Shown here piece by piece: positions 1 to 10,563 of a DNA stretch of 64,000 nucleotides. This stretch comes from Alitibacter langaaensis DSM 22999 (GTDB taxonomy: Bacteria > Pseudomonadota > Gammaproteobacteria > Enterobacterales > Pasteurellaceae): contig NZ_QENU01000002.1 in assembly GCF_003096995.1 (NCBI RefSeq), positions 180,005 through 244,004 of the forward strand. The letters run 5' to 3'. The notes under the pieces are model-generated. The model was not told where the DNA came from, searched no databases, and saw nothing but the letters and a program-made list of their open reading frames with translations. The position numbers and the translations under genes were made by a program. The first letter of the stretch is position 1, and the number at the start of each line of letters is the position of its first letter.

Positions 1-1631
1 ATCGTATTAACATCGTCGATACTCCAGGACACGCGGATTTCGGTGGTGAAGTAGAGCGTGTTCTTTCTATGGTTGATTCTGTGTTATTAGTGGTGGATGC
101 CTTTGATGGCCCTATGCCACAAACTCGCTTTGTGACACAAAAAGCCTTTGCCCACGGTTTAAAACCGATTGTGGTGATTAATAAAGTTGACCGTCCTGGC
201 GCGCGCCCTGATTGGGTGGTTGACCAAGTTTTCGATTTATTTGTAAATCTTGGCGCAACCGATGAGCAATTAGATTTCCCAATTGTTTATGCCTCAGCAC
301 TCAATGGTGTCGCAGGCTTAGATTACGCAGATCTTGCGACAGATATGACACCATTATTTGAAGCAATTGTAGAACATGTCGCGCCGCCTGCAGTGGAACT
401 AGGTGCGCCATTCCAAATGCAAATTTCGCAACTTGATTACAATAATTATGTAGGTGTGATTGGTATCGGACGTATTAAACGCGGTTCAGTGAAACCAAAC
501 CAAGCCGTAACTCTAATCGATTCTGAAGGCAAAACCCGTCAAGGACGTATTGGACAAGTATTAGGCCACCTTGGTTTGCAACGTTATGAAACCGATGAAG
601 CCTTTGCAGGGGATATTGTTGCGATTACAGGAATGGGCGAATTAAATATCTCAGATACCATTTGTGATATTAATGCAGTAGAAGCCTTACCTGCTTTAAC
701 TGTTGATGAACCAACTGTAACCATGTTCTTCTGTGTTAATACCTCGCCATTCTGTGGTAAAGAAGGTAAATATGTGACTTCTCGTCAGATTTTGGAGCGC
801 TTGAATAAAGAGCTTGTTCACAATGTTGCCTTGCGTGTAGAAGAAACCGCAAACCCAGATGAGTTCCGTGTTTCTGGGCGTGGTGAATTGCATTTATCCG
901 TGTTAATTGAAAATATGCGCCGCGAAGGCTATGAATTAGCGGTATCACGTCCTAAAGTTATCTTCCGTGAAATCGATGGTAAAAAACAAGAGCCATTTGA
1001 GCAAGTGACGATTGATATTGAAGAACAGCACCAAGGTTCTGTTATGGAAGCATTGGGGATCCGTAAAGGTGAAGTGAAAGATATGATCCCAGACGGTAAA
1101 GGGCGTACTCGTTTAGAATATGTTATCCCAAGCCGTGGTTTAATCGGTTTCCGTAATGAATTTATGACCATGACTTCTGGTACAGGTTTACTTTACTCTA
1201 CATTCAGCCACTACGGTGATGTGAAACCAGGTGAAATCGGTCAACGTAAAAATGGCGTGTTGATCTCAAATGCAACTGGTAAAGCGCTAGCTTATGCATT
1301 ATGGGGTTTACAAGAACGTGGTAAATTGATGATTGATCATGGTGTCGAAGTGTACGAAGGTCAAATCATCGGTATCCATAGCCGCTCAAATGACTTAACG
1401 GTAAACTGTTTACAAGGTAAAAAGCTAACCAATATGCGTGCATCAGGTAAAGATGATGCGATTCAGTTAACAACACCTGTGAAGTTAACATTAGAGCAAG
1501 CCATTGAATTTATTGATGATGACGAATTAGTTGAAGTCACACCAGTATCAATTCGTGTACGTAAAAAATTACTGACCGAAAATGATCGTAAACGTGCAAA
1601 CCGTACAACAACCAGTACCAGCACGCATTAA
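1..1631 (+). CDS. bipA: Translational GTPase BipA/TypA, 5' partial
   Basis: This is a ribosome-binding GTPase of the EF-G/LepA superfamily that helps 50S assembly and stress adaptation. The window opens inside the G domain: the frame is open from base 3 and reads [20 protein letters not shown], which contains the G3 motif, so the true start and the P-loop lie upstream. The G4 motif NKVD follows a few dozen residues later, then the EF-Tu-like beta barrel and the EF-G-like C-terminal domains with the conserved stretch [11 protein letters not shown]. The C-terminus is basic, as usual in BipA. An inverted pair of uptake words right behind the stop forms a terminator. Identity is clear; only the N-terminal end is missing. 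Confidence 0.95.
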   Translation, partial: RINIVDTPGHADFGGEVERVLSMVDSVLLVVDAFDGPMPQTRFVTQKAFAHGLKPIVVINKVDRPGARPDWVVDQVFDLFVNLGATDEQLDFPIVYASALNGVAGLDYADLATDMTPLFEAIVEHVAPPAVELGAPFQMQISQLDYNNYVGVIGIGRIKRGSVKPNQAVTLIDSEGKTRQGRIGQVLGHLGLQRYETDEAFAGDIVAITGMGELNISDTICDINAVEALPALTVDEPTVTMFFCVNTSPFCGKEGKYVTSRQILERLNKELVHNVALRVEETANPDEFRVSGRGELHLSVLIENMRREGYELAVSRPKVIFREIDGKKQEPFEQVTIDIEEQHQGSVMEALGIRKGEVKDMIPDGKGRTRLEYVIPSRGLIGFRNEFMTMTSGTGLLYSTFSHYGDVKPGEIGQRKNGVLISNATGKALAYALWGLQERGKLMIDHGVEVYEGQIIGIHSRSNDLTVNCLQGKKLTNMRASGKDDAIQLTTPVKLTLEQAIEFIDDDELVEVTPVSIRVRKKLLTENDRKRANRTTTSTSTH

Positions 1632-1648
1632 TAAAATTAGTTAAAAAT

Positions 1649-1684
1649 CGACCGCACTTTACTAAAAAGTGCGGTCTTTTTTTC
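1649..1684 (+). terminator. Terminator of bipA built from an inverted uptake-signal pair
   Basis: GACCGCACTT and AAGTGCGGTC face each other across a short loop and are followed by a run of seven T, which gives a rho-independent terminator on the + strand. Confidence 0.85.
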
Positions 1685-1731
1685 GGTTATTTTTGAGCAT
1701 TTACTTTGCGTGTAAAAAATTTCCAGACAAT

Positions 1732-1758
1732 AAAAAACCCAGCCTAAGCTGAGTTTTC
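1732..1758 (-). terminator. Terminator of the rpsF-priB-rpsR-rplI operon
   Basis: On the minus strand AACTCAGCTTAGGCTGGGTT folds into a hairpin followed by a T-run, just beyond the rplI stop. Confidence 0.8.
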
Positions 1759-1779
1759 TGATATCTTTGTTCAGATAAA

Positions 1780-2229
1780 TTATTCTGCAACAACAATAAC
1801 GTTTAATGCTGCGAATACTTCGCCGTGAAGTTGGAAACGAACTTCGTGATCACCAGTGGTACGTAATGGACCAGTTGATAAACGAACTTCTGATTTGCTT
1901 ACTTCAACACCAGCAGCCGTAACTGCTTCAGCAACGTCACGAGTGGTGATTGAACCGAATAAACGACCTTCATCACCAGCTTTAGAAACGATAGTGACCG
2001 ATTCTAATGCAGTAATTTTCGCTGCACGAGCTTGAGCTTCTGCTAATTCTGCAGCGGCTTTTGCTTCATATTCAGCACGACGCGCTTCGAAGAATTCAAT
2101 GTTAGCTTTAGTTGCCATAACTGCTTTACCTTGTGGGATTAAGAAGTTACGTGCGAAACCTGATTTAACATTAACTTGATCACCAACTTGACCGAGGTGA
2201 GCAATTTTATCTAATAAAATAACTTGCAT
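1780..2229 (-). CDS. rplI: 50S ribosomal protein L9
   Basis: This is the large-subunit protein L9, which has an N-terminal RNA-binding domain, a long central helix and a C-terminal RNA-binding domain. The protein starts [17 protein letters not shown] and has 149 residues, the standard length. The alanine- and glutamate-rich central helix spans about residues 45-75. It is the last gene of the operon rpsF-priB-rpsR-rplI, with its terminator directly behind it. Confidence 0.97.
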   Translation of the reverse strand: MQVILLDKIAHLGQVGDQVNVKSGFARNFLIPQGKAVMATKANIEFFEARRAEYEAKAAAELAEAQARAAKITALESVTIVSKAGDEGRLFGSITTRDVAEAVTAAGVEVSKSEVRLSTGPLRTTGDHEVRFQLHGEVFAALNVIVVAE

Positions 2230-2245
2230 TACCGTATCTCCTTAA

Positions 2246-2485
<240 letters not shown>

Positions 2486-2812
2486 CTAATCTAAGAATTC
2501 GATATTTTCAGCATGTAATACTAATTGGCTTAAACCGTTTGCGGTTTTGTGTGAGCTAATAAATCCCACCACCAAAAGTTTCTTGCCGACCGTAATGCTT
2601 TGAATAGTTTGGGTAAATTGATTGCCACTGAGTTGTATCGGCATTTTGCACCAAGCTTGACGGCTTAATCCTGCTTCGTTTTGTTCAGAACGATGTTCTA
2701 ATAAAAATCGGCAATGCGTGATACCACTAGGGCTTTTCGTTTGTTTCGGTTGGCTAGTAACTAACCCTATTAACGACAAACGATTATCAATTTTCAAATT
2801 ATTCTTCAGCAT
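2486..2812 (-). CDS. priB: Primosomal replication protein N (PriB)
   Basis: PriB is a small OB-fold single-stranded-DNA-binding protein that helps PriA restart stalled forks. The motifs [16 protein letters not shown] and RQAWCKMP are typical. I place the start at the ATG giving [14 protein letters not shown] (108 aa), which matches the known length of Haemophilus PriB. A start seven codons upstream is open but would overlap rpsF further. The chosen start overlaps the rpsF stop by 14 bases, suggesting translational coupling in the ribosomal operon. Confidence 0.92.
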   Translation of the reverse strand: MLKNNLKIDNRLSLIGLVTSQPKQTKSPSGITHCRFLLEHRSEQNEAGLSRQAWCKMPIQLSGNQFTQTIQSITVGKKLLVVGFISSHKTANGLSQLVLHAENIEFLD

Positions 2813-3179
2813 CCTCAAAATCGTTGGTTTCAACTTCAGCTACAGCAGGTTTTTTTTCATCTTTTGCTTTAGCCATTGGGGACGCTTCTGTTACGGCGTG
2901 CTTAGTACGAATTACTACGTTACGAAGAATTGCATCGTTGTAACGGAATGTTGTTTCTAGCTCGTCGATTACACTTTGAGGCGCTTCTACATTCATAAGC
3001 ACATAATGTGCTTTATGTAATTTGTTGATTGGGTATGCTAATTGGCGACGACCCCAATCTTCTAGGCGATGAATTTGACCGCCAGCTTCTTTTACAGAAC
3101 CTGTATAACGTTCAATCATACCTGGTACTTGTTCGCTTTGGTCCGGATGAACCATAAAAACGATTTCGTAGTGACGCAT
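2799..3179 (-). CDS. rpsF: 30S ribosomal protein S6
   Basis: S6 binds S18 on the 30S platform. The 126-residue product starts [20 protein letters not shown], has the [15 protein letters not shown] core and ends in the acidic tail expected for S6. It is the first gene of the four-gene operon; its promoter lies at about 3275-3302. Confidence 0.97.
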   Translation of the reverse strand: MRHYEIVFMVHPDQSEQVPGMIERYTGSVKEAGGQIHRLEDWGRRQLAYPINKLHKAHYVLMNVEAPQSVIDELETTFRYNDAILRNVVIRTKHAVTEASPMAKAKDEKKPAVAEVETNDFEDAEE

Positions 3180-3274
3180 TGTTGATCCTTACGGGTTAAT
3201 CAGCCTCCGACTGTAGATCCAGTCACTAATCTGCGGAAGCAAGGAACGAAAATTGATGTGACTGCAAGGTGCAG

Positions 3275-3302
3275 ATTATACCGAAATGGCGAGTAAAAAC
3301 AA
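3275..3302 (-). promoter_or_regulatory. Promoter of the rpsF operon and leader
   Basis: On the minus strand a perfect -10 TATAAT (3275-3280) lies 16 bases from a -35-like TTGTTT (3297-3302). The roughly 95-base leader that follows contains a small hairpin (GACTG...CAGTC) next to CGGAGG. It could be the S6:S18 autoregulatory leader known from this operon, but I cannot verify the fold. Confidence 0.5.
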
Positions 3303-3321
3303 GTAAAAATTGCATAAAAAT

Positions 3322-3353
3322 AGACCGCACTTTTGGGTTAAGTGCGGTCAAAA
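3322..3353 (-). terminator. Inverted uptake-signal terminator behind the mltF transcript
   Basis: TGACCGCACTT and AAGTGCGGTC are separated by a few bases, with a T-rich run on the minus strand. It lies three bases beyond the stop of the small ORF at 3356-3508, which supports that ORF being the last gene of the mltF transcript. Confidence 0.75.
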
Positions 3354-3355
3354 AT

Positions 3356-3508
3356 TTATACATTTTCAAGAAAGAAAAAGTGAAGAGATTTACGCTCTGC
3401 AATTTTATTTTTATGACGGCGCAAAAGTTTTAGACGATGTGTACGTTGCGCGCGGGATAATTTTAAATGATGCGCATTTTTTAAATGCATTCTTCTTTTT
3501 TTAAGCAT
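3356..3508 (-). CDS. Small very basic protein (50 aa) behind mltF
   Basis: An ATG two bases after the mltF stop opens a 50-codon frame beginning MLKKRRMHLKNAHHLK and ending FFFLENV. About 40% of residues are Lys, Arg or His. A Shine-Dalgarno AAGGAA lies within the mltF 3' end, and a terminator follows the stop within three bases, so the ORF fills the space exactly. I do not recognise a family. It could be a nucleic-acid-binding micro-protein, or chance coding in an operon tail; spacing and RBS favour a real gene. No function is assigned. Confidence 0.5.
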   Translation of the reverse strand: MLKKRRMHLKNAHHLKLSRAQRTHRLKLLRRHKNKIAERKSLHFFFLENV

Positions 3509-3510
3509 AA

Positions 3511-4944
3511 CTATTCCTTATTATTATCATTGTCAGAAACTGAATCTGAGGGTGTTTTTTCTGCGTTTTGCTCTTCTTGTATGCGGTGATAGTTAATGAT
3601 GCTGTTCATATAACGGCGGATATTTTCCACATATTGAAAGGCTTCATAACCACGAGCATAACCATATTTCAAGTTTGAATAATAACGTTTTTCCGCCAGT
3701 AACGGCAGATTTTTTTTCACATCAAGCCAATTATCGGGATCGTCACCTAAACTTTTAGTCAAACGGCGCGCATCCAACATATGCCCGAGCCCCATATTAT
3801 AACCCGCCAAAGCAAACCAAATGCGATCTTCTTGGGGAATACTATCTGGCACCTGTGAAATGAGCCAATGTAAATATTCTGAGCCCGCTTTAATGCTTTG
3901 CTCTGCATCGGTGCGATCGGTAATTTTCATCCGATCTGCGGTGGATTTTGTCAACATCATTATGCCGCGAACCCCTGTTGGCGATGTGGCATTTTCATCC
4001 CAATGAGATTCTTGATAAGCCATCGCCGCAAGCAAACGCCAATCTAAATTGCCTTTGTATTTCTCAAAAAGTGCGGTGTATTTTGGCAACGTTTTTTCAA
4101 TGGCTTGCGTGTAAGAGCGCATATCCACATAATCGAACTTGGAAAAATGATTGAAATATTTTTCTTCCACACGGGCGATTAAACCGTTTTCAATCGCGCT
4201 ATTCATAAAATCAAGCAATGCCGCCTGCAGTTCATTATAAGAACTGTTTGGCAGATACCAATGCACCGTTGCTTCATCGGTTAAGTCAAATGCAACGGCA
4301 ATTTGCGGTTTGATTTGCTGGATCGCTGAAACATCCACTGAATTAGCAATCGTGTAATCAATTTTGCCTTCTGCCACTTGTAACAACAAACTTTCTTGGC
4401 TTTGGCGATTTTTCACTTGCCAGGTGAGCTGCGGTAATTTTGCTTTACGTTCTGTCAAAATGGCATTTAAATCGCTGCTGTCGGTGACAGCCAAGGTGCC
4501 TTTTAATTGCTGTAAGGAATTTGGGCGCGTTTCCCCTTTGCGGTACACCAATTGCCAAGAGGCAGAATAATAAGCAGGCCCTAACTGGAATTTTTCGAGT
4601 TTTTGCGGATGATAAAGTAAATTCGCTGCGGCAATATCAATATCGTGATTCTCTAACGCAGCGAGTAAATCTTCTGTATTATCAAAGACTTTCATCTCTA
4701 AATTAACAGACAGATAATCGGCAAAGGCTTTGCTGAGATCATATTCCAACCCAGCTTGCCCTTCGGCACTGATAAAATAGGTAACGGGATTATTGATTGT
4801 GCCAACAATTAAGCTGTCGCGCTCTTTTAATGCGGTGTAGTGATTTTCTTCTGAGCGCATAAGCTGTTGCCAAGGGAAAACCATATCAACAGCCCATAAT
4901 AATAGCGCAACCGCGGCGGCGATGCGGATAATTAAACCTTTCAA
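3511..4944 (-). CDS. mltF: Membrane-bound lytic murein transglycosylase F
   Basis: MltF cleaves peptidoglycan between MurNAc and GlcNAc, leaving 1,6-anhydro ends, at the inner face of the outer membrane. The protein has 477 residues: an N-terminal export signal or anchor (1-25), a family-3 solute-binding-like domain (about 45-265), and a C-terminal SLT domain starting near 300. The SLT motif AYQESHW supplies the catalytic Glu (E312), followed by GVRGIMMLT. The C-terminal 20 residues are acidic and low in complexity. It is followed after two bases by a small basic ORF. The sequence upstream has one uptake word and no neighbour on the same strand. Confidence 0.93.
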   Translation of the reverse strand: MKGLIIRIAAAVALLLWAVDMVFPWQQLMRSEENHYTALKERDSLIVGTINNPVTYFISAEGQAGLEYDLSKAFADYLSVNLEMKVFDNTEDLLAALENHDIDIAAANLLYHPQKLEKFQLGPAYYSASWQLVYRKGETRPNSLQQLKGTLAVTDSSDLNAILTERKAKLPQLTWQVKNRQSQESLLLQVAEGKIDYTIANSVDVSAIQQIKPQIAVAFDLTDEATVHWYLPNSSYNELQAALLDFMNSAIENGLIARVEEKYFNHFSKFDYVDMRSYTQAIEKTLPKYTALFEKYKGNLDWRLLAAMAYQESHWDENATSPTGVRGIMMLTKSTADRMKITDRTDAEQSIKAGSEYLHWLISQVPDSIPQEDRIWFALAGYNMGLGHMLDARRLTKSLGDDPDNWLDVKKNLPLLAEKRYYSNLKYGYARGYEAFQYVENIRRYMNSIINYHRIQEEQNAEKTPSDSVSDNDNNKE

Positions 4945-5065
4945 TAAATAGACCTAATCTAAAAATACAAACCATCGCATTTTAACGGCTAATTCAGAAA
5001 ATGCAAAGGCAAGCACTAAAAAGTGCGGTCAAAATTAACAGAGTTTTAATAAACGTGTTGATAAA

Positions 5066-5142
<77 letters not shown>

Positions 5143-5207
5143 ATTCAAATGGATGTGTCTTTTGGGAATTTCAATTTAACGAAATTTCAAAGGAAATATA
5201 AAAGAAG

Positions 5208-5284
5208 TGGTCGGCGAGATAGGATTTGAACCTACGACCCACTGGTCCCAAACCAGTTGCGCTACCAAGCTGCGCTACTCGCCG
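5208..5284 (-). tRNA. tRNA-Pro (anticodon TGG)
   Basis: The reverse strand starts CGGCGAGTAGCGCAGCTTGG, carries a TTTGGGA anticodon loop (anticodon TGG), the T-arm GGTTCAAATCC and an encoded CCA at 5208-5210. It is nearly identical to E. coli tRNA-Pro(UGG) and lies 65 bases from the tRNA-Arg gene, probably in one transcript. Confidence 0.95.
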
Positions 5285-5442
5285 AAAGATGTGAGCATTA
5301 TAATTGCCTTTTAGCCGCAGTCAATGACTTTTTCAAAAAAATCATTTGATTGATTAAATTTCTTGCAATTAGACTTACATTTGCTGATTTTTTTTGAGAA
5401 AATAGCAACCGTTTTCGTCTTAGCCATTAAAAGGAATAATGA

Positions 5443-6303
5443 ATGACCGCACAAGTGATCTCAGGCACGGCGCTCGCTAAAAATATTAAAGCAGATCTTG
5501 CTCAAAAAGTTGCACAATATACCACTCAAGGCAAGCGTGCACCGGGTTTGGCCGTTATTCTTGTGGGGGCAGATCCTGCTTCACAAGTTTATGTGGGCAG
5601 TAAACGCAAAAGCTGCGAAGAAATTGGGATTTTGTCAAAGTCTTATGACCTGCCAGAAAGCACGACTGAAGCGGATTTATTAGCATTAATTGATCAGCTG
5701 AATGTGAACGACAGCATTGATGGCATTTTAGTGCAATTACCATTGCCAAAGCATATTGATAGCACTAAAGTGATCGAACGCATTGCGCCGCATAAAGACG
5801 TGGATGGTTTTCACCCTTATAATGTAGGGCGTTTATGCCAACGCATTCCAACCTTACGCGCTTGCACCCCTTATGGCATTATGAAATTGCTAGAAACCAC
5901 AGGAAGAAATTTATATGGTCAACACGCTGTGATCGTGGGCGCATCCAATATTGTAGGGCGTCCAATGGCAATGGAATTATTATTGGCGGGTTGCACAGTG
6001 ACGGTGACGCATCGTTTTACCCAAGATCTCGAAAGCCATATTCGCCAAGCCGATATTTTGGTGGTGGCTGTTGGTAAACCTGAATTTATTAATGGTGATT
6101 GGGTGAAGAATGGGGCGATTGTGATTGATGTGGGGATCAATCGTGGTGAAGACGGCAAATTGCGTGGCGATGTGCAATACGCCAAAGCCAGTGAACACGC
6201 GGCGTTTATCACCCCTGTTCCCGGTGGCGTAGGGCCAATGACCGTAGCAATGCTGATGTTCAATACCTTGTTTGCGTATGAGCGTAATACACAAGTGAAC
6301 TAA
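5443..6303 (+). CDS. folD: Bifunctional methylene-THF dehydrogenase/cyclohydrolase
   Basis: FolD interconverts 5,10-methylene-, methenyl- and 10-formyl-tetrahydrofolate in the cytosol and supplies one-carbon units. The 286 residues match the family length. Visible signatures are [14 protein letters not shown] with the catalytic Lys (about residue 54), GILVQLPLP, the NADP-binding stretch [17 protein letters not shown] and the C-terminal [15 protein letters not shown]. It stands alone, with the tRNA genes upstream and a single uptake word downstream. Confidence 0.96.
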   Translation: MTAQVISGTALAKNIKADLAQKVAQYTTQGKRAPGLAVILVGADPASQVYVGSKRKSCEEIGILSKSYDLPESTTEADLLALIDQLNVNDSIDGILVQLPLPKHIDSTKVIERIAPHKDVDGFHPYNVGRLCQRIPTLRACTPYGIMKLLETTGRNLYGQHAVIVGASNIVGRPMAMELLLAGCTVTVTHRFTQDLESHIRQADILVVAVGKPEFINGDWVKNGAIVIDVGINRGEDGKLRGDVQYAKASEHAAFITPVPGGVGPMTVAMLMFNTLFAYERNTQVN

Positions 6304-6371
6304 ATGATAAAAGTGCGGTCTATTTTATCGCATTTTTGCAATTATTAATCTATAACATAAGGAAAGAAAAA

Positions 6372-6812
6372 ATGGGCTTATTTGATTTCGTAGGAAATAT
6401 TGGTAAGAAAATCTTCAGCAAAGAAGAAGATGCATCATCAGCCGTGACTAACCACATTGCCGAAGATAACCCAGGCGTTGAAAATGTGGCTGTTACCGTT
6501 GAAAACGGCGTAGCAAGCATTTCAGGCGTTGCCACCACAGCAGAAGCAGTGGAAAAAGCCGTGTTAATGGCTGGCAATATCGAAGGGATTAGCACTGTTA
6601 ATGTTGATAATGTAGAAGTGTTACAAGGCGAATTAGCAGGCGAAGAGGAATTCTATGTCATTCAAAAAGGTGATAGTTTATGGAAAATCGCCGAGCATAA
6701 ATATGGCAATGGCGCAAAATATACCGCCATTGTTGCAGCGAATAAAGAAGTAATCAAAGATGAAAACAAAATCTTCCCTGGTCAAAAAATTCGCTTACCA
6801 CGCAATTTATAA
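6372..6812 (+). CDS. BON-LysM protein (YgaU/Kbp family)
   Basis: This small cytosolic protein resembles E. coli Kbp (YgaU), a K+-binding protein. I chose the ATG giving MGLFDFVGNIGKKIF (146 aa), which is preceded by AAGGAAAG; an upstream start is open but has no RBS. A BON domain spans about residues 25-85 (ENVAVTVENGVASISG), and a LysM domain spans 94-144 (YVIQKGDSLWKIAEHKYG). There is no signal peptide, which fits Kbp rather than a cell-wall protein. A strong terminator follows. Confidence 0.85.
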   Translation: MGLFDFVGNIGKKIFSKEEDASSAVTNHIAEDNPGVENVAVTVENGVASISGVATTAEAVEKAVLMAGNIEGISTVNVDNVEVLQGELAGEEEFYVIQKGDSLWKIAEHKYGNGAKYTAIVAANKEVIKDENKIFPGQKIRLPRNL

Positions 6813-6831
6813 TTGAATCTTTGTTTTCAAA

Positions 6832-6857
6832 TCCCGCTTTATAGCGGGATTTTTTAT
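6832..6857 (+). terminator. Rho-independent terminator of the BON-LysM gene
   Basis: ATCCCGCTTTATAGCGGGAT is a near-perfect hairpin followed by six T. Confidence 0.9.
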
Positions 6858-7108
6858 GAGCGCGAAATAGAATGTTTTCTAATGCGAAAATCAAGTTTGG
6901 TTCATTTAACTAGAGATAGCATGGGTTTTCTGATTGATCAAATTGGCTTTATTAACCATTTGCGCATAAAAGTGCGGTCAATTTTTTCACCGTTTTATCA
7001 ATCAATATTCCATTTATAGACGAAAATTTTCTCTCGACTATGCCCCTATCTTTCGATATAATTCGCCAGTTTTTTACCTAATTTCATTCAATCTTAAAGG
7101 AAAACAGA

Positions 7109-8404
7109 ATGTCAACAATCGAAACAACTCAAGGTTTAGAGCGCCGCGTTACAATTACAATTCCAGCGGCAGAAGTAGAAACAGCAGTACGCGAAGAATT
7201 AAAACGTGCAGCACGCAATGTCCGTGTTGACGGTTTCCGTAAAGGTAAAGTGCCTGCTCAAATCGTTGAAAAACGTTTTGGTGCATCAGTACGTCAAGAT
7301 GTATTAAATGACTTATTGCCACGTCATTTCTTTGATGTTGCATTCAAAGAAAAATTAAACCTTGCTGGTCGTCCAACTTTTGCAGTGGAAAACTACGAAA
7401 ACGGTCAAGATGTTGTATTTACAGCGACTTTTGAAGTTTATCCAGAAGTTGAATTAAAAGGTTTAGAAAATATTAAAGTGGAAAAAGCTATTGTTGAAAT
7501 CACAGAAGCTGACATTGACAATATGGTGAATGTGTTACGCAAACAGCAAGCAACTTGGGCTGAAAGCACAGAAGCTGCAAAAGCAGATGATCGTGTAACG
7601 ATTGATTTCGTTGGCTCAGTGGATGGCGAAGAATTTGAAGGTGGTAAAGCATCAGACTTCGTTCTTGCAATGGGACAAGGCCGTATGATTCCTGGTTTTG
7701 AAGACGGTATAGTTGGCAAAAAAGCGGGTGAGCAATTTGATATCAATGTAACATTCCCTGCGGAATATCATGCTGAAAACTTAAAAGGTAAAGACGCAAA
7801 ATTTGCGATTACATTGAAAAAAGTAGAAAACCAAGTATTACCTGAATTAACCGATGAATTTGTTGCTAAATTTGGTCCAAATACAAAAACTGTGGCAGAT
7901 TTACGCGCTGAAATCCAAAAAAATATGCAACGTGAATTGAAAAATGCATTAACTTCACGTGTAAAACAACAAGTAATTGATGGCTTAATCGCTGAGAACG
8001 CTATTGAAGTACCAACAGCGGCGGTTGATCAAGAAATCGAAGTATTACGTGAGCAAGCGGCGCAACGTTTTGGTGGCAACACTAAACAAGCGGCTCAATT
8101 ACCTCGTGAATTATTTGAAGAACAAGCGAAACGCCGTGTTCAAGTCGGTTTATTATTCGGCGCTGTTATCAAAGCAAATGAATTAACTGCCGATGAAGAT
8201 CGCGTAAAAGCAATGATCGAAGATTTAGCATCAGCTTATGAACAACCAGCAGAAGTTGTTGAATTCTATGCAAAAAATGAAGAATTAACCAATAACATTC
8301 GCAATGTTGTTTTAGAAGAGCAAGCAGTAGATGCAATCCTTGCTAAAGCGCAAGTGACTGAGAAAAAAGCATCATTTGATGAAATTATGAATCCACAAGC
8401 TTAA
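7109..8404 (+). CDS. tig: Trigger factor
   Basis: Trigger factor is the ribosome-bound chaperone and prolyl isomerase that receives nascent chains. The 431-residue protein has the N-terminal ribosome-binding domain with the signature GFRKGKVP (about residues 43-50), a central FKBP-type PPIase domain (about 150-245, with [16 protein letters not shown]) and the C-terminal helical chaperone arms. AAAGGAAAA precedes the ATG. It heads the conserved order tig-clpP-clpX-lon-ppiD. Confidence 0.97.
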   Translation: MSTIETTQGLERRVTITIPAAEVETAVREELKRAARNVRVDGFRKGKVPAQIVEKRFGASVRQDVLNDLLPRHFFDVAFKEKLNLAGRPTFAVENYENGQDVVFTATFEVYPEVELKGLENIKVEKAIVEITEADIDNMVNVLRKQQATWAESTEAAKADDRVTIDFVGSVDGEEFEGGKASDFVLAMGQGRMIPGFEDGIVGKKAGEQFDINVTFPAEYHAENLKGKDAKFAITLKKVENQVLPELTDEFVAKFGPNTKTVADLRAEIQKNMQRELKNALTSRVKQQVIDGLIAENAIEVPTAAVDQEIEVLREQAAQRFGGNTKQAAQLPRELFEEQAKRRVQVGLLFGAVIKANELTADEDRVKAMIEDLASAYEQPAEVVEFYAKNEELTNNIRNVVLEEQAVDAILAKAQVTEKKASFDEIMNPQA

Positions 8405-8589
8405 TTTAAGTTTTTGAATTCGCAAAGTGCGGTTGATTTTTCGCAAGTTTTAGAACCTGCAGAAAATTGACCGCACTTTTTCATTTATTATGCACGGTTG
8501 GCTCGTCCAGCCGAAAACAATTCTGCATTTTGCCTCGTTTTTAGGTAAAATAAACAAGTTATTTTTAGAACAGAATTATGGAGAACTTT

Positions 8590-9171
8590 ATGGCATTAGT
8601 CCCAATGGTGATTGAGCAAACGGCACGCGGAGAGCGTTCCTTTGATATTTACTCACGCCTTTTAAAAGAACGTGTGATTTTCCTAACAGGCGAAGTGGAA
8701 GACAATATGGCGAATCTCATCGTTGCACAGTTGTTATTCCTTGAATCAGAAAATCCAGATAAAGATATCAATATTTATATTAATAGCCCAGGTGGTTCAG
8801 TGACTGCGGGAATGGCGATTTATGACACCATGCAATTTATCAAGCCAGATGTACGCACCTTGTGTATCGGTCAGGCTTGTTCCATGGGCGCATTTTTATT
8901 GGCGGGTGGTACGGCGGGTAAACGTGCTGCGTTGCCAAATGCTCGCGTTATGATTCATCAGCCGTTAGGCGGCTTCCGTGGGCAAGCCTCGGATATTTTG
9001 ATTCATGCAAATGAAATTTTAAAAATCAAAAAAACATTAAATGAACGTTTAGCTTTTCATACTGGTCAACCTATTGAAATTATTGAAAAAGACACCGACC
9101 GTGACAATTTTATGTCAGCAGAAGAAGCGCGCGCTTACGGTTTAGTTGATAGCGTGTTAGTGAAACGTTAA
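8590..9171 (+). CDS. clpP: ATP-dependent Clp protease proteolytic subunit
   Basis: ClpP is the serine peptidase barrel that degrades proteins fed by ClpX or ClpA. The preferred start is the ATG at 8590 ([19 protein letters not shown], 193 aa), preceded by GGAGAAC; an in-frame ATG 12 bases upstream overlaps that RBS. The catalytic Ser lies in [11 protein letters not shown] (about residue 98) and the His in [11 protein letters not shown] (about 123). Nine bases separate it from clpX, so the two are co-transcribed. Confidence 0.97.
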   Translation: MALVPMVIEQTARGERSFDIYSRLLKERVIFLTGEVEDNMANLIVAQLLFLESENPDKDINIYINSPGGSVTAGMAIYDTMQFIKPDVRTLCIGQACSMGAFLLAGGTAGKRAALPNARVMIHQPLGGFRGQASDILIHANEILKIKKTLNERLAFHTGQPIEIIEKDTDRDNFMSAEEARAYGLVDSVLVKR

Positions 9172-9180
9172 GGATAAAAA

Positions 9181-10416
9181 ATGGCAAACGAAAACGAAAC
9201 AACCTGTTCATTTTGCGGGAAATCTCAAAACGAAGTCGGAAATTTAATTGCCGGCGTATCAGGCTATATTTGTGGTGAATGTATCGAGCAATGCCATGAA
9301 TTATTGCATGACCATGCGGAAGAAAGTGCGGTCGAAAATCCGCCAGTTTTAGAGGAAAAATTGCCAACGCCCCATGAAATCCGCGCGCATTTAGATGACT
9401 ATGTCATTGGGCAAGATTATGCCAAAAAAGTGCTTGCGGTGGCTTTATATAACCATTACAAACGCTTACGTTCTAATCATCAAACCGATACGGTCGAGCT
9501 TAGCAAAAGTAATGTGTTGCTAATTGGACCAACGGGGAGCGGGAAAACCTTATTAGCGCAAACCTTGGCACGTATACTCAATGTTCCATTCGCTATGGCG
9601 GATGCGACAACGCTAACGGAAGCGGGTTATGTGGGTGAGGATGTAGAAAATATCATTCAAAAATTGCTCCAAAACTGCGATTACGATACAGAAAAAGCAG
9701 AACGCGGCATCATCTATATTGATGAGATCGACAAAATCACCCGTAAATCTGCCAATCCGTCCATCACTCGAGACGTTTCTGGCGAAGGCGTACAACAAGC
9801 CTTGTTAAAAATGATTGAAGGCACGGTTGCGGCAGTGCCACCACAAGGCGGTCGCAAACATCCACAACAAGAAATGCTGCGTGTTGATACTTCAAAAATT
9901 TTATTTATTTGCGGTGGTGCATTTGCAGGATTAGATAAAATTGTAGAAAAACGCGTGCATATTGGCAGCGGTATTGGTTTTGATGCGGAAGTGAAAGGCG
10001 AGCAAGATGCGTTAAGTCTGACGGATTTATTCAAACAAATTGAAACAGAAGACTTAATTAAATTCGGTATGATTCCTGAATTTGTCGGACGCTTACCTGT
10101 GATTGCTCCGCTCAGTGAACTTGATGAAGAAGCGTTAATCCAAATTTTAACAGAGCCTAAAAACGCATTAACTAAACAATATCAAGCGTTATTTGGCTTA
10201 GAAAATGTGGAGTTAGAGTTTACTCAAGAAGCCTTAAATGCGATGGCGAAGAAAGCCTTAGCGCGTAAAACAGGTGCGAGAGGTTTACGTTCTATAGTGG
10301 AAGGCATCTTGTTGGAAACAATGTATGACTTGCCATCATTAGAGAATATTGCCAAAGTTGTGGTGGATGAAAAGGTCATCACTGAAGGTGAAAGCCCAAA
10401 ACTAGAATATAAATAA
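9181..10416 (+). CDS. clpX: ATP-dependent Clp protease ATP-binding subunit ClpX
   Basis: ClpX is an AAA+ unfoldase that delivers substrates such as ssrA-tagged proteins to ClpP. The 411 residues include an N-terminal C4 zinc-binding domain (CSFCGKS...CGECIEQC), Walker A GPTGSGKT, Walker [11 protein letters not shown], the ClpP-docking IGF loop (GIGF near residue 264) and the sensor-2 region [12 protein letters not shown] Haemophilus uptake word lies inside the gene near 9324. It follows clpP after nine bases; a terminator lies 28 bases downstream. Confidence 0.97.
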   Translation: MANENETTCSFCGKSQNEVGNLIAGVSGYICGECIEQCHELLHDHAEESAVENPPVLEEKLPTPHEIRAHLDDYVIGQDYAKKVLAVALYNHYKRLRSNHQTDTVELSKSNVLLIGPTGSGKTLLAQTLARILNVPFAMADATTLTEAGYVGEDVENIIQKLLQNCDYDTEKAERGIIYIDEIDKITRKSANPSITRDVSGEGVQQALLKMIEGTVAAVPPQGGRKHPQQEMLRVDTSKILFICGGAFAGLDKIVEKRVHIGSGIGFDAEVKGEQDALSLTDLFKQIETEDLIKFGMIPEFVGRLPVIAPLSELDEEALIQILTEPKNALTKQYQALFGLENVELEFTQEALNAMAKKALARKTGARGLRSIVEGILLETMYDLPSLENIAKVVVDEKVITEGESPKLEYK

Positions 10417-10443
10417 TGACGCCATTCTTGGACAATATGTGTC

Positions 10444-10482
10444 AAAAGTGCGGTTAATTTGACCGCACTTTTTGTCTTTTTT
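10444..10482 (+). terminator. clpX terminator from inverted uptake words
   Basis: AAAGTGCGGT and ACCGCACTTT are separated by seven bases, followed by TTGTCTTTTTT. Confidence 0.8.
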
Positions 10483-10492
10483 GAACAATTGC

Positions 10493-10518
10493 CTTGAATT
10501 CTTGTTTTCTGGCCCCAC
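10493..10518 (+). promoter_or_regulatory. Sigma-32 heat-shock promoter of lon
   Basis: CTTGAA (10493-10498) and CCCCAC (10513-10518) are spaced by 14 bases. This fits the sigma-32 consensus CTTGAAA-N11-16-CCCCATNT, 46 bases ahead of lon, a classical heat-shock gene. Confidence 0.7.
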
Positions 10519-10563
10519 CTAATCCCTAATTTTCCTTATTTAGAAAAAAGAAGAGTACAAATT

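Noticed and set aside
3310..3504. 64-codon frame on the + strand downstream of mltF
   Set aside because: It overlaps the minus-strand 50-codon ORF and the uptake-word hairpin, lacks an RBS and has a composition expected for the complement of a basic ORF.
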